DNA from: Streptomyces coffeae
GTDB taxonomy: Bacteria; Actinomycetota; Actinomycetes; Streptomycetales; Streptomycetaceae
Assembly: GCF_016741875.1 (NCBI RefSeq)
Contig: NZ_JAERRF010000020.1
Location: forward strand, 1 to 64,000
Reading direction: 5' to 3'
Length of the DNA stretch: 64,000 nt
Position 1 is the stretch's first letter. Each line of letters opens with the position of its first letter. A model generated the notes under the pieces. It worked only from the letters and a program-made list of their open reading frames with translations, made no database searches and had not been told where the DNA came from. Made by a program: the position numbers and the translations under genes. Positions 9,470-18,518 of the stretch are shown piece by piece.

Positions 9470-9587
9470 AGAAGTCACTTCGGAGAACCGAGCCCGTCAG
9501 GCCCCTCGGCCTTTCATCCTTGCCCACATGCCACCGCCCCGCCGCAGGTACGCGATGACCCTGCACTTCCCTTGGGCGGGGCTAGGC

Positions 9588-10361
9588 TCACGCGTCGGTG
9601 TTGCGGACTTTGCATTCGTTGTCCGTCAGGCCGTGGTCCATGCCTTGCTCCCGTTCCATGGCGATCATTGCGGCGGGGCGGAAGTTGAGGATGTACGCGC
9701 GGCGCTGCCGGTCGCTCGTCGCGTTGCCGCGCGAGTAGTGCAGGGTGCCGCCTGCGTGTACGGCCGCGGAGCCTGCCGCCAGGGGCACCGAAATGGCGCC
9801 CGGCTCGTCCTCGGAGCAGTCGCACTCCAGGGCCCGGCCACCGTTGCCGGACGGGCGGTGCGGGCGTAGCGGCATCGAGTGCGAGCCGGTGACGTACCAC
9901 ATGCAGCCGTTGTCCAGCACTGCCTCGTCGAGCGCCACCCACATCGACACCGCCCGCCGGTCCGGCAGCTTCACCCAGTACGCCGCGTCCTGGTGCCAGG
10001 GGGTGACAGTGACGGTGCCGGGGGCCTTGTTGATCAGCATGTCGAAGTCGAGCTCGGCGTCCTGGCCGATCAGGTTGCGGGCCACGGCCAGCGCCCGGTC
10101 GTGCAGCGGCAAGTCGAGCAGTTCGGGGCAGAGCACGGAGGGCCACATGATCTGCGTGATGTTCTCCACGGCGCCGTCGCTGCGTGCGGCGCCGTCGCCG
10201 AGGTCCGCGCGCCTGTCACCGGCGTCGATCTCACCGGTGAGAAAGCGGTCATAGATCGCGAGATAAGCGGCCGTCTCCGCCGAGGTCAGCAGCTGACCGA
10301 CGACAGCGTGGCCGTCTCGTGCGAAAGTGTCGGCGACGGTGGTGACAAGTGCGGTGTCCAT
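9588..10361 (-). CDS. Phytanoyl-CoA dioxygenase (PhyH)-family Fe(II)/2-oxoglutarate oxygenase
   Basis: Starting at the ATG ending at 10361 gives 257 residues, the usual PhyH length; an upstream-open frame exists but lies over the divergent AraC gene and is not believed. The iron-binding triad is visible: His and Asp in TVTPWHQDAAYWV and a distal His in GSAAVHAGGTLHYSRGN. An Arg for 2-oxoglutarate follows in SDRQRRAYILNFRP. Such enzymes hydroxylate small molecules, often in secondary metabolism or compatible-solute synthesis. Only about 30 bases separate it from the divergent AraC gene, so the two probably form one regulatory unit. Substrate unknown. The pair is bracketed by two IS256 3' ends. 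Confidence 0.85.
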   Translation of the reverse strand: MDTALVTTVADTFARDGHAVVGQLLTSAETAAYLAIYDRFLTGEIDAGDRRADLGDGAARSDGAVENITQIMWPSVLCPELLDLPLHDRALAVARNLIGQDAELDFDMLINKAPGTVTVTPWHQDAAYWVKLPDRRAVSMWVALDEAVLDNGCMWYVTGSHSMPLRPHRPSGNGGRALECDCSEDEPGAISVPLAAGSAAVHAGGTLHYSRGNATSDRQRRAYILNFRPAAMIAMEREQGMDHGLTDNECKVRNTDA

Positions 10362-10391
10362 GAAGAGACCGTAGGACCGGGCGGGAGAGTC

Positions 10392-11276
10392 ATGCGTTCG
10401 AAAACCTCCGCCGGAAATCCCTGTACGAGCGACGAGATCGACCTCGTCTCGGCCGCCGGCCGTCACATCCTCGACCTCGCCACACTCGGCCTCGCGCCGC
10501 TGCTGGCCCTGGGCCACTACCGCTACCGCGAGGCCCGGCCCGCACTGCCACCGCAGCGCCACCAGCGACTGCTGGGCCTGGCCTTCCCGGCCCGCGGCGA
10601 GGTCGCCTTCACCGTGGACGGCGAGCCGCACCCGGTACGCCCGGGACAGGTGCTGCGCATCCCGCCCGGCCACGCCTACCAGACCGGCGAGGTGCAACCC
10701 CGCGGCGAGCTGTGGTGGCTGATCCTGCACTACGACAGCGACGCTGAGGACGCGCTGGGCCAGGCCATCGCCGGACTGTGCGCCCAGCCCGGGCCGCTCA
10801 TCGGCGCCGCCCCGCTACGGGCCGCTTCCAGCCTGGCGCGAGCGGCCGAGCTGGCCGGGCGGGAACCGCGCCGACTCGCCGAAGCGCTGCTGCACCACCA
10901 CCTGTCCGCGCTGGTCCTGGAACTGGCACTCACCCCACCAGCCACCACCCCACCTGCCGGCCACCCCGACGTGGCACGGGCACTCACCTGGCTCGAGGAG
11001 CACCTCGGCGACCCGGTCCAAGCAGCCGACCTGACCGCCATCTCCGGAATGTCGACCAGCCGCTTCTACGAAGCGTTCACCGCCGAGACCGGCACCAGCC
11101 CCAAGGACTACCTCCTGCGCAGAAAGACCGAGTACGCCCGCGCCTGGTTGCTGAGAGACCCCGCCACTCCCGTCACCAAGATCGCACACGCCCTCGGCTT
11201 CTCCTCCTCCCAACACTTCGCCACCGTCTTCCGCCGCTACCAAGGCGCCGCACCCTCCCAACTACGAAGCCAGTGA
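10392..11276 (+). CDS. AraC-family transcriptional regulator
   Basis: A 294-residue protein with an N-terminal cupin-like sensing domain (GEVAFTVDGEPHPVRPGQVL, about 65-100) and a C-terminal double helix-turn-helix (about 195-290), including the signature IAHALGFSSSQHFATVFRRY. I chose the ATG at 10392, which leaves a short divergent promoter region to the dioxygenase gene. A longer upstream-open frame only mirrors that gene. The likely target is the adjacent dioxygenase gene, with the cupin domain sensing a small molecule (inference). The following bases to 11390 hold nothing recognisable. Confidence 0.88.
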   Translation: MRSKTSAGNPCTSDEIDLVSAAGRHILDLATLGLAPLLALGHYRYREARPALPPQRHQRLLGLAFPARGEVAFTVDGEPHPVRPGQVLRIPPGHAYQTGEVQPRGELWWLILHYDSDAEDALGQAIAGLCAQPGPLIGAAPLRAASSLARAAELAGREPRRLAEALLHHHLSALVLELALTPPATTPPAGHPDVARALTWLEEHLGDPVQAADLTAISGMSTSRFYEAFTAETGTSPKDYLLRRKTEYARAWLLRDPATPVTKIAHALGFSSSQHFATVFRRYQGAAPSQLRSQ

Positions 11277-11390
11277 CCAGAGGTTCCGACGGAATCAGGT
11301 CTGTACGTCAAAGGTGGATCTCGAGGTTGGTGACATCTATCTCGCCCAAATGGTGACAGCTGCCGCGAACAGAGCATCGTGGGTTGCGTC

Positions 11391-11449
11391 CACCCGATCG
11401 ACGGAGAAAACGTCGATCCCGCCCTTCCCGCCGAACTCACCGCATAGCC
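11391..11449 (+). repeat. IS256 3' end, copy 2 of a direct repeat
   Basis: This repeats 9411-9469 with two mismatches and ends at the same stop-codon region (CACCGCATAGCC), but no transposase body precedes it. It is the stump of a second IS256 copy or the product of a rearrangement between copies. Confidence 0.85.
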
Positions 11450-11465
11450 TGAAAATGGATCACCG

Positions 11466-11722
11466 AGTGGCCGTTGATACACCACTCCAGCGGACGTGAC
11501 CGCCGGTGGCGGCGTACGACGAGTGGAAGGTGCCGCGCGAGAGCGGAGAGCACGGCACGATCGGCCCATGAGAGCCGCGGGCGCTCGATCTGCCGGCGCA
11601 GGACAGCGACCTCATGGCGAAGTGCAAGGATCTCGGCGTTGTTCGCGGCGGTCGATCGGCTCAGCAAGAGGAGGCAGCCCAGTAGTCGGCAGAAGATCAG
11701 GTAGAGCAGTCGCAGACCCACG
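11466..11722 (-). pseudogene. Integrase-type transposase, N-terminal fragment
   Basis: On the minus strand, GLRLLYLIFCRLLG followed by AEILALRHEVAVLRRQIERP matches the N terminus of the same integrase-type transposase family as 7388-8272. Only about 75 residues remain. The likely start is a GTG near 11722; no catalytic domain follows. Confidence 0.7.
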
Positions 11723-11764
11723 ATCAGTGATCGTGCCCATACTTGGGCGAACGAAAAGCTCCAG

Positions 11765-11940
11765 GTCAACCACCGCGCGGCAACCGCAACGGCCCACTCA
11801 CCGGCATCCAGGTCAGCGACGGGGGGATCGCCGCCCGGCCGATCACCCGGCACCGCTTCCACGGCGACTGGAACTACACCCTCCACCCCCAGCATCCGCT
11901 GAACGCGACGGCGACCAACAGCACGTCAGACCATGCCCCG
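11765..11940 (+). pseudogene. ISAzo13-type transposase, C-terminal fragment
   Basis: A plus-strand frame reads PLTGIQVSDGGIAA and then RHRFHGDWNYTLHPQ, matching the C-terminal end of ISAzo13-family transposases (usual form TGIKVSDxEMAAL, then RHxWHGEWNYT). The rest of the gene is absent. The following 250 bases to 12193 show nothing recognisable. Confidence 0.6.
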
Positions 11941-12193
11941 ACGAACAGGCCGCATCGCCTCACGCAGACGTCGTTCCCTTCCCGCTGCCACGGTCAGGCG
12001 CCGCCAGGTACTTGGCGGGTTGCTCAACGAGTACCGCACTATGTCACCCCGGTTGCCTCATCATCCGCAGGAGCGGGGTTCAGAGAAGGCGTCGTCAACC
12101 AGGGCCTGTTACGGATTTGCCTGATCTTTCAGGCGCGCTCTCCTGCGGCGCTCTTGGTCTCGACAGCCTCGAGCCGCACGGGAGGTCCTGCCC

Positions 12194-12511
12194 TTATACG
12201 CCGGTCACGCCGGGATCCCGCGGCGTGTGTGGAGTGGTGTGACGAGCGTGGAGGTGGAAGGGCCATTGGTGAGCGGAGCGGAGCAGGAGGTCTTCCGGGG
12301 GCTCTGGTAGGCGTGGGGGGTAACCGGTGCTGTGGGTGATGACCACGACCCGGTCCTGCCCGCCGAGGTAGGTGCTGACATCGAGGCAGGCGGGGTCGGC
12401 GAGCAGGGCCGGCACCGCGATCTCTTCGACCCAGGTGAGCAGTGCGCTTTGGCTACCGGGGTGGGCTCGGGCCTCCCACATCAGCGTTTCCGGCGATGCT
12501 GGGGTGTCCAT
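12194..12511 (-). CDS. Small protein linked to the hydroxyarylic decarboxylase operon
   Basis: A 105-residue frame with a good ribosome binding site (AGGAG before ATG at 12511) lies 61 bases downstream of vdcD in the same direction. The first 80 residues (MWEARAHPGSQSALLTWVEE, then DRVVVITHSTG) look like a small alpha/beta-barrel protein of the antibiotic-monooxygenase kind. The His-rich tail (FHLHARHTTPHTPRD) may be less constrained. The operon position suggests a helper role in aromatic acid turnover or sensing, but nothing in the sequence identifies a reaction. Family assignment is tentative. Confidence 0.55.
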   Translation of the reverse strand: MDTPASPETLMWEARAHPGSQSALLTWVEEIAVPALLADPACLDVSTYLGGQDRVVVITHSTGYPPRLPEPPEDLLLRSAHQWPFHLHARHTTPHTPRDPGVTGV

Positions 12512-12572
12512 GGTGGTCTCCTAACTGGGGAGGGCCCGAAACCGGTGGTGTCGGGCCCCATGAGTGAGATTT

Positions 12573-12830
12573 TCAGGACTGTCGGAGCGGGGGGACGGGA
12601 AGCTCAATCGCGTTGCGGATGTCATCGACGGTCATCTTGAAGCTGTCCGGGTAGGCGTCGCGCTGGGTGCGGCGGGCCGGCTCGGTGGTGCGCCAGCTGT
12701 ACAGGCACTGCTGGCAGTGGTAGATCTCCCAGACCCCGGCGACGGGGGAGGTGTAGATCTGGTCCAGCCTGTCGTGGCCGCAGCGCGGGCACTCGGTGGG
12801 TGTTGCGTTCGTCGCGGTCTTGGTGGCCAT
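12573..12830 (-). CDS. vdcD: Hydroxyarylic acid decarboxylase, small subunit D
   Basis: An 85-residue zinc-ribbon-like protein with two Cys pairs (CPRCGHD and CQQCLYSW), followed by TTEPARRTQRDAYPDSFKM, the signature of VdcD/subunit D. The ATG at 12830 has a clear GGAG ribosome binding site; the longer open frame upstream is antisense to other sequence. Subunit D proteins are always found with UbiD-type and UbiX-type partners and are needed for full activity of the non-oxidative decarboxylase. It lies 37 bases after vdcC. Together with vdcB and vdcC it forms a complete set like that described for vanillate decarboxylation in Streptomyces. Confidence 0.92.
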   Translation of the reverse strand: MATKTATNATPTECPRCGHDRLDQIYTSPVAGVWEIYHCQQCLYSWRTTEPARRTQRDAYPDSFKMTVDDIRNAIELPVPPLRQS

Positions 12831-12867
12831 GGTGGTGGGATCTCCTTTCAGAAGGGGCAGCGGATGG

Positions 12868-14289
12868 TCAGTGCTTGGCGAGCTGCTGCAGCTTGGTGAG
12901 CCACTCGCCCATCTCGGGCAGGTCGTGGACCTGGTTGCCGTAGTTGCCGCGGTTGTCCGGCCTGGCCGGGGTGGTGGCGTCGATGATGAGCTTGGCGCCC
13001 GTGCCGGGGTTGTCCGACTGAGGAGCGAGTTCCACCAGCGACAGGTGCGGCACGACGATGAGGTCGTCACTGGGGTTCATCTTGGTCGACAGCGCCCACA
13101 TCACCTGGGGGAGGTTGAAAGGGTCGACGTTCTCGTCCACCACGATCACTATCGCCGCGTAGCCGAGGCCGTGCGGGGTGGTCAGCACCCGCATACCGAC
13201 CGCCTTGGCGAAGCCGCCGTAGCGATTCTTGGTGGAGACGATGATGGCCAGCCCGTGGGTGTACATCGCATTGACGGCCTGGACCTCTGGGAAGTCCTTC
13301 TTCAGCTGCTCGTACAGCGGGACGCAGGTGTTGGCGGCCACCAGGTAGTCGATCTCTGTCCACGGCACGCCGAGGTAGAGGTGCTCGAAGATCGGGTCGG
13401 TGCGGTAGGAGATCTTGTCGATCCGGATCACCGGCAGGTTGCGGCCGCCGGAGTAGTGCCCGGTGAACTCGCCGAACGGGCCCTCGACCTCGCGCTTGCG
13501 ACCCTCGATCACGCCCTCGATGACGATCTCGGAGCCCCACGGCACCGGCAGGCCGGTCAGCGGTGCCTTCGCGATCGGCGCCGGGGCGCCGCGCAGAGCG
13601 CCGGCCAACTCGTACTCGTTCTGGTCGTACTCCATCGGCGTGGCGGCCACAATCGAGAGCACCGGGTCGTTTCCCAGGGTGATGGCGATCGGCAGGTCCT
13701 CGCCACGCTCCTCGGCCTTGCGCAGGTGCAAGGCGATGTCGTGCACCGGTACGGGCAGGATGGCGAGCTTGCGCGGGCCCTTGACCTCGATGCGGTAGAT
13801 GCCGAAGTTCTGCTTGCCGGAGTTCTCCGGGTCGTCGGGGTCCTTGGAGACGATGCCGGCCTTGTCGATGTAGAAGCCGCCGTCGCCGTCGTTGAGCCGG
13901 ACCAGCGGGAGGATGTCGAAGAGGTTGATGTCATCGCCCTCGACGGAGTTCTGCGCCCACAGTGGGTTGTCCCTCCACTCCGGCTTGACCGGGAACTTCG
14001 CCCACCGGTTGATGAACTCGGCCACCTGCTCCTTGGTACCGGTGGTCGTAGGTAGGCCCAGTGCCAGCGCGTGGTTGGCCCAGGAGCCGTGGACGTTCAT
14101 GGCGATCCGGGCGTTGTTGAAGCCGGCGACATTGTCGAAATACAGCGCCGGGGCCGCCTCACCCAGGCGGCTGACGGCGTTCGCGGCGGCGGCGACGTCC
14201 GGCTCCGGCATCACCTCCTCGGTGATGCGCAGCAGCTGGCCTTCCTTGTCCAATGCGTCAAGGAAGCTGCGAAGGTCGTCGTAGGCCAT
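12868..14289 (-). CDS. vdcC: Hydroxyarylic acid decarboxylase, UbiD-type subunit C
   Basis: At 473 residues this matches VdcC of Streptomyces (about 475). UbiD enzymes use prenylated FMN to decarboxylate aromatic or unsaturated acids without oxidation. The family's acid-base region is visible as EGPFGEFTGHYSGGR, with conserved Glu residues, and the cofactor-binding part around NFGIYRIEVKGPRKLAI. A strong GGAGGAG site precedes the ATG. With UbiX (cofactor maker) upstream and subunit D downstream, it probably converts vanillate to guaiacol or 4-hydroxybenzoate to phenol. The sequence does not decide which substrate is used. Confidence 0.93.
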   Translation of the reverse strand: MAYDDLRSFLDALDKEGQLLRITEEVMPEPDVAAAANAVSRLGEAAPALYFDNVAGFNNARIAMNVHGSWANHALALGLPTTTGTKEQVAEFINRWAKFPVKPEWRDNPLWAQNSVEGDDINLFDILPLVRLNDGDGGFYIDKAGIVSKDPDDPENSGKQNFGIYRIEVKGPRKLAILPVPVHDIALHLRKAEERGEDLPIAITLGNDPVLSIVAATPMEYDQNEYELAGALRGAPAPIAKAPLTGLPVPWGSEIVIEGVIEGRKREVEGPFGEFTGHYSGGRNLPVIRIDKISYRTDPIFEHLYLGVPWTEIDYLVAANTCVPLYEQLKKDFPEVQAVNAMYTHGLAIIVSTKNRYGGFAKAVGMRVLTTPHGLGYAAIVIVVDENVDPFNLPQVMWALSTKMNPSDDLIVVPHLSLVELAPQSDNPGTGAKLIIDATTPARPDNRGNYGNQVHDLPEMGEWLTKLQQLAKH

Positions 14290-14321
14290 ATCTCTTCTCC
14301 TCCAAGAGTGGTGATGGGACG

Positions 14322-14942
14322 TCAGGCCGTGTGAGCGCCGTCGGGAACGGGAGCCTCATCGGGCACGACGGCGCGTGCGGAGCGCATCCCCTCCCAGCGC
14401 CTGGCGGCCGGGAACGGCAGGTCGAACTGGTCGAGAATGCGGGCGGTGACGTGGTCGACGATGTCGTCGACCGACCGCGGGTGGTTGTAGAAGGCGGGCA
14501 TCGGCGGCACCATCTGCACACCCATCCGGGACAGTGCCAGCATGTTCTCCAGATGGATCTCGCTCAGCGGGGTCTCTCGGGGGACGAGCACGAGCGTGCG
14601 GCGCTCCTTGAGGACCACGTCCGCGGCACGACCCACCAGCCCGTCGGCGTAGCCGGCCCGGATGCCGGCCAGCGTCTTCATCGAGCAGGGCACGATCACC
14701 ATGCCGTCGGTGCGGAACGAGCCCGAGGAGATCGTCGCGCCCTGGTCCTGCGGGTTGTGCACCACATCGGCCAGCGCGCCCACCTCACGGGTCGAAAGGG
14801 CGGTCTCCAGCTCGATAGTGGTACGCGCCCAACGCGACAGCACCAGATGGGTCTCCACTTCGGGAAGCTGTTTCAACGCCTGCAGCAGCCGTACCCCGAA
14901 AGGTGCCCCGGTCGCCCCGGTCATCCCCACAATGAGCCGCAT
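14322..14942 (-). CDS. vdcB: Flavin prenyltransferase, UbiX/Pad1 family, subunit B
   Basis: A 206-residue UbiX-type flavoprotein with the N-terminal FMN loop GMTGATGAPFGVRLL and the conserved stretch VIVPCSMKTLAGIRAGYADGL, plus MPAFYNHPRSVDDIVDHV near the C terminus. UbiX joins a dimethylallyl group to FMN, making the cofactor used by the UbiD partner encoded 32 bases downstream. It heads the vdcBCD operon and diverges from an AraC regulator across a 77-base gap, which must hold both promoters. Length and motifs are normal for the family. Confidence 0.93.
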   Translation of the reverse strand: MRLIVGMTGATGAPFGVRLLQALKQLPEVETHLVLSRWARTTIELETALSTREVGALADVVHNPQDQGATISSGSFRTDGMVIVPCSMKTLAGIRAGYADGLVGRAADVVLKERRTLVLVPRETPLSEIHLENMLALSRMGVQMVPPMPAFYNHPRSVDDIVDHVTARILDQFDLPFPAARRWEGMRSARAVVPDEAPVPDGAHTA

Positions 14943-15019
14943 GACTGCCCTCCTTCATACGTCAGGCGGGTTCTGTTTCGCTCTCCACGCTAGGACGTGT
15001 TGGCAGGTCAACCCATGTA

Positions 15020-15922
15020 TTGTCTGGACAGGAGGTGTTCAAAATCAGACAGCAGGGGATTGCTGAGGTCCCGTTCCGCCCGGCGGCCGGCGCGCTGCCC
15101 GGCCTGGAGGTACTGCCGCTGAGCCGGCTCGCGGGCCGGGCCGCCGGGCACGGATTGGATCCGCGGTCGCCGGCGCGGGCCGACTTCCACCATCTGCTGA
15201 CAGTCAAGGAAGGGATCGTCCGGCTCACTGTGGACGGGGAATCGCTGCCAGTGCTGCCCAGCGCCTGGCTGTGGATCCGGCCCGAACAGGTGTACCGCTT
15301 CGACGAGGGGCTGGAGAGTGCTCAGGGGACCCTGATTTTCTTCCAGCCCGGCCTCCTCGACCCGGCCACCATCGCCGCGGCGAGCGTTGATCCTCCCTTT
15401 CCATGGGGCCCGCTGCTGCCCTCCGAGGAAGAGGCCGAGCCGATCGACCGGACGCTCGAGCTGCTCATGGAGGCGTACAAGGAGACGGGCGCGCTACGGC
15501 TGGACGCGCAGATCGAACTCATCCGGCATCTGCTGTCGGCCCTGGTGCTGCGGCTCTCACACCTGTACGTGCGCGAGCAGGGTGCGGGCGACGTCAGTGA
15601 GGCGTTCCGCGCGTTCCACGCGGCGGTCGAGCGCGACTACGCTGAGAGCCGCACGGTCGCCGACTACGCCCGGGCGCTCGGCTACAGCTCGCGGACGCTC
15701 ACCCGTGCCTGCATCGCGACGACGGGGGTCACCGCGAAACGGTATCTGGACGAACGGATCATCCTGGAAGCCAGGCGCCTCCTCTTCCACACCCAGTTGC
15801 CGACCTCGGCAGTCGGCAAGCGCCTCGGCTTCCCGACTCCCACCGCCTTCTCGAAGTTCTTCAAGCACCACACCGGCGAGACCCCTAGCGACTACCGCTT
15901 GCGGGCCTCGGGGCGGGGCTAG
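15020..15922 (+). CDS. AraC-family regulator beside the decarboxylase operon
   Basis: A roughly 300-residue protein with an N-terminal cupin-type domain (FHHLLTVKEGIVRLTVDG; LPSAWLWIRPEQVYRF) and a C-terminal AraC helix-turn-helix pair (about 200-295: ADYARALGYSSRTLTRAC, then VGKRLGFPTPTAFSKFFK). The start is uncertain: TTG at 15020 or, in the same frame, GTG at 15035. No ATG is available in frame nearby. Divergent placement from vdcBCD suggests it controls the operon in response to an aromatic acid (inference). Confidence 0.88.
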   Translation: MSGQEVFKIRQQGIAEVPFRPAAGALPGLEVLPLSRLAGRAAGHGLDPRSPARADFHHLLTVKEGIVRLTVDGESLPVLPSAWLWIRPEQVYRFDEGLESAQGTLIFFQPGLLDPATIAAASVDPPFPWGPLLPSEEEAEPIDRTLELLMEAYKETGALRLDAQIELIRHLLSALVLRLSHLYVREQGAGDVSEAFRAFHAAVERDYAESRTVADYARALGYSSRTLTRACIATTGVTAKRYLDERIILEARRLLFHTQLPTSAVGKRLGFPTPTAFSKFFKHHTGETPSDYRLRASGRG

Positions 15923-15966
15923 GGCTTGTTGCGAAAGTGGATCTTGTTCATGGATGATCACGCCCT

Positions 15967-16573
15967 GTGGGGCGTGGGGATCTGACGAACGGCCAGTGGG
16001 TCCGGCTGGCACCGTTGTTGCCGCAGGGTATGAAGCCGGGCCGTCCGCCGGTGTGGACGCGGCGACAGCGCATAGACGGCATACCTGGCGGACCCGGACT
16101 GGAGCTCCGTGGCGGGACGTGCCCGAGCGGTACGGACCCTGGGACCAGGTGTATGACTTGTTTCGGCGCTGGCAGCGGGAGGGGACCTGGGCGCGGATCG
16201 TCACCCAGCTCCAGGCCGAGGTCGACGCGAAGGGGCTGATCACCTGGGATGTGAGCGTCGACTCCACCGTCTGTCGGGCTCACCAGCACGCCGCCGGGGC
16301 GGCGAAAAGGGGGATCTGCAGAAGAAGCCGCCCGGCGGCATCGCCGTCGAAGCGTCCGACCACGGGCTCGGACGCTCCCGGGGCGGGCTGACCAGCAAGA
16401 TCCATCTTGCTGTCGAGCAGGGCCAGAAGCCCCTCTCGGTGGTGATCACGGCCGGTCAGCAAGACGATTCCCCGCAGTTCCAGCCGGTCCTGGAGGCGAT
16501 TCGGGTGCCCCGGCTGGGACTCGGGCGGCCTCGCAAGCGCCCGGACCGTGTTCGGGCCGACAAGACACCCCAT
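15967..16573 (+). pseudogene. IS5-family transposase, broken
   Basis: Pieces of an IS5-type DDE transposase run across different frames: GDLTNGQWVRLAPLLPQG, RTGAPWRDVPERYGPWDQV, LITWDVSVDSTVCRAHQHAA. A deletion and frame changes break it (around 16080 and 16310), and it stops where an IS110-type element begins. The usual C-terminal third is missing. Nested insertion is the simplest reading. Confidence 0.8.
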
Positions 16574-16585
16574 GCAGTTATGGGG

Positions 16586-17846
16586 TCAAGCAGCTGTCGC
16601 GAGCGAGGACGGCTCAGGACGGGTGAAGGCGATTGCTTCGTCGAATTTCTGGCGGTCGGTCAGGCAGTGGGGGAGCTGCCCGAGCATGCGGTTGAACAGA
16701 TGGCGGAGGGCAGCGTGGTAGCGGTCGCCGGTGTCGCGTCGCCGGTTGTATTGGGCGTGAGCCCCGGGTGAGGCGGTCAGTGCGGCGAACGCCCAGTGCC
16801 GCCCACTCGCGGCCAGACGACTGTTCTTGATCCGGCGATGGGTGACCCGGCGGCTCTTGCCGGATTGGCGAGTGATTGGGGCGCTTCCGGCATAGGCTTT
16901 CAGATCCCGGGCCTGGGCGAAGCGGGTCCGGTCGTCTCCGATCTCGGCGAGTATCCGGGCGCCGGTGAGCGTGGCCAAGCCAGGGAAGCTCGTGATGATC
17001 TCCGCGTCGGGATGCTGCAGAAACAGCTCCTCGGTGTCGTGGGCAAGGTCGTCGCATGCCCGGCAGGCCGCGTCGAGCTGGGCGAGGAGGGCGAGCGTCT
17101 GCTGTCCCATCGCCTTCTCAACAAGGGCCGGCTGGCGAAGCCAGGTCCGGCGAAACACCTCAAGGATCCGGTCGGTCTCGGCCTCGATCCGGCGCTGACG
17201 GCCCGGCCCTCGTCACGGCGGCCCTGAGCCGAGTGCGGGTTAGTCGGGCGCTGTCGGCCGGAGTTGGTGCGATCGCCAGGATCGTGCGGGCCTCTCGACA
17301 CAGCAGCCGTTCACGTTTGTCGGCGAACGCTTCGAGGACCGCGGGGTAGTACTCGCGCAGGTGTGATCGGAGCCGGTTGTGGGCACGGGTGCGGTCCCAG
17401 ACCGCGTCCTGCTGGGCCCGCGCGAGGACGGCGATCGCTCTGACCAGGTCGGAGTCGCTCGGCAGCGGCCGGTGGAGCTCGGCATCGGTCCGCAGGATGT
17501 TCGCCAGCACGACTGCGTCCTGGTGGTCGGACTTCTTGCGGGAGACGACGTGCCGGTCGCGGTAGCGGGCGACTGCCATCGGATTGATCGCGTAGACCTT
17601 CCGGCCCGAGGCCCGTAAGCAGGCCACTAGGAGTCCGCGGGACGTTTCGATCGCAACCGGGATCGGATCGTCCGGGCTTTCGCCATGCTCGGCCAGCAGC
17701 CGCAGCAGGCTCTGGAAGCCCGCCGCGTCGTCGCTGATCCTGAGCTTGCCGAGCAGTCGGGCGTCGGAGTCGACCACTGCCACGTCGTGGTGGTCCTCGG
17801 CCCAGTCGATTCCGCAGGGGTAATCATTGCCGCCTACAAACGTCAT
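16586..17846 (-). pseudogene. IS110-family transposase, one frameshift
   Basis: The N-terminal DEDD domain (GIDWAEDHHDVAVVD; VAIETSRGLL; KKSDHQDAVVLANIL) starts at the ATG ending at 17846. The C-terminal transposase domain (ITSFPGLATLTGARILAEIGD) and the Ser region (RQSGKSRRVTHRRIKNSRL) are in another frame. The switch is near 17160-17200. Otherwise the protein would be about 420 residues, normal for IS110. IS110 elements insert without terminal inverted repeats. This one sits at the broken end of the IS5 remnant. A single indel, or a sequencing error, would explain the break. Confidence 0.85.
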
Positions 17847-17922
17847 TAAGCCACGGGGCAAGACGCTGTAGCCGATCGTTTCCGCCACTTTCTGAGCCCC
17901 AGCCACCCGGCCCATAGGCTCA

Positions 17923-17958
17923 CCCTTGCCCTTGCCCTTGCCCCTGCCCCTGCCCCTG
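17923..17958. repeat. Six-unit hexamer tandem repeat
   Basis: Three copies of CCCTTG are followed directly by three copies of CCCCTG. It lies outside any gene I can support, between the IS110 element and the truncated acetyltransferase. Such tracts are prone to slipped-strand change. Confidence 0.9.
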
Positions 17959-18011
17959 CGATCGGGAGCCCGCCGCTCGCGACCTCGAATCGCCGCCGCT
18001 ACCCGGGGTCG

Positions 18012-18482
18012 TCACATCGGGATCTCGAAGTGCACCGTGGCGACGCCCGGGCCGTGTTCGCCGGTGATGCGGGCGTCGAACACCTCCTTGGCCAGGCTTC
18101 GCCAGAAAGCTTCCGCGCCGTCGACGTTGACGTTCGTGTGGACGTAGACGCGGTCGTAACCAGGGGTGTCCGCGATGACGTCACAGGCCGCGTCGACCAG
18201 GGTGCGGGCGAGTCCGCGGCGTCGGTGTTCGGGGCGCACATAGACACGGACCAGTTGTGCGGTGGTGTCCGGCGAGTAGCGTTCGGCGAGCCAGAGGGGG
18301 TGCGGCGGATGGGCGGGGCCGCCGGACCGTACGCCGGTCGTGGCGACCACCTCGCCCTGGTGCACGGCCACGAGCAGCAGATGCCGGGGATGGTCGAGAT
18401 ACGTGCCCGTGATATTCACGATGTCGCGATGCCACTGGGGCACGTATCCGTAGCCGAACTCCTGGTAGAAGGTGTCGAGCAT
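18012..18482 (-). pseudogene. GNAT-family N-acetyltransferase, 5'-truncated
   Basis: About 156 residues from MLDTFYQEFGYGYVPQWH onward show the GNAT fold, with the acetyl-CoA-binding loop RVYVRPEHRRRGLARTLVDAA and the C-terminal part GYDRVYVHTNVNVDGAEAFW. A GNAT protein usually has about 20-25 more residues at the N terminus. Here the sequence upstream of 18483 is antisense to a plus-strand integrase fragment, so the native start has been replaced. A short form from the internal ATG at 18482 might still be made. Substrate unknown. It lies next to the metallophore cluster but points away from it as a separate unit. Confidence 0.65.
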
Positions 18483-18518
18483 GACGCGGCGCGCGCCGTC
18501 GACGCCGCACCCGAACAG

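Noticed and set aside
9588..10730. Longer form of the PhyH-type dioxygenase (380 residues)
   Set aside because: The extra N-terminal part lies over the divergent AraC gene and has no PhyH similarity. The ATG at 10361 gives normal length.
16586..17846. Programmed frameshift in the IS110 transposase
   Set aside because: I see no slippery A-rich or similar motif at the switch, and IS110 transposases are normally one frame. A simple indel is more likely.
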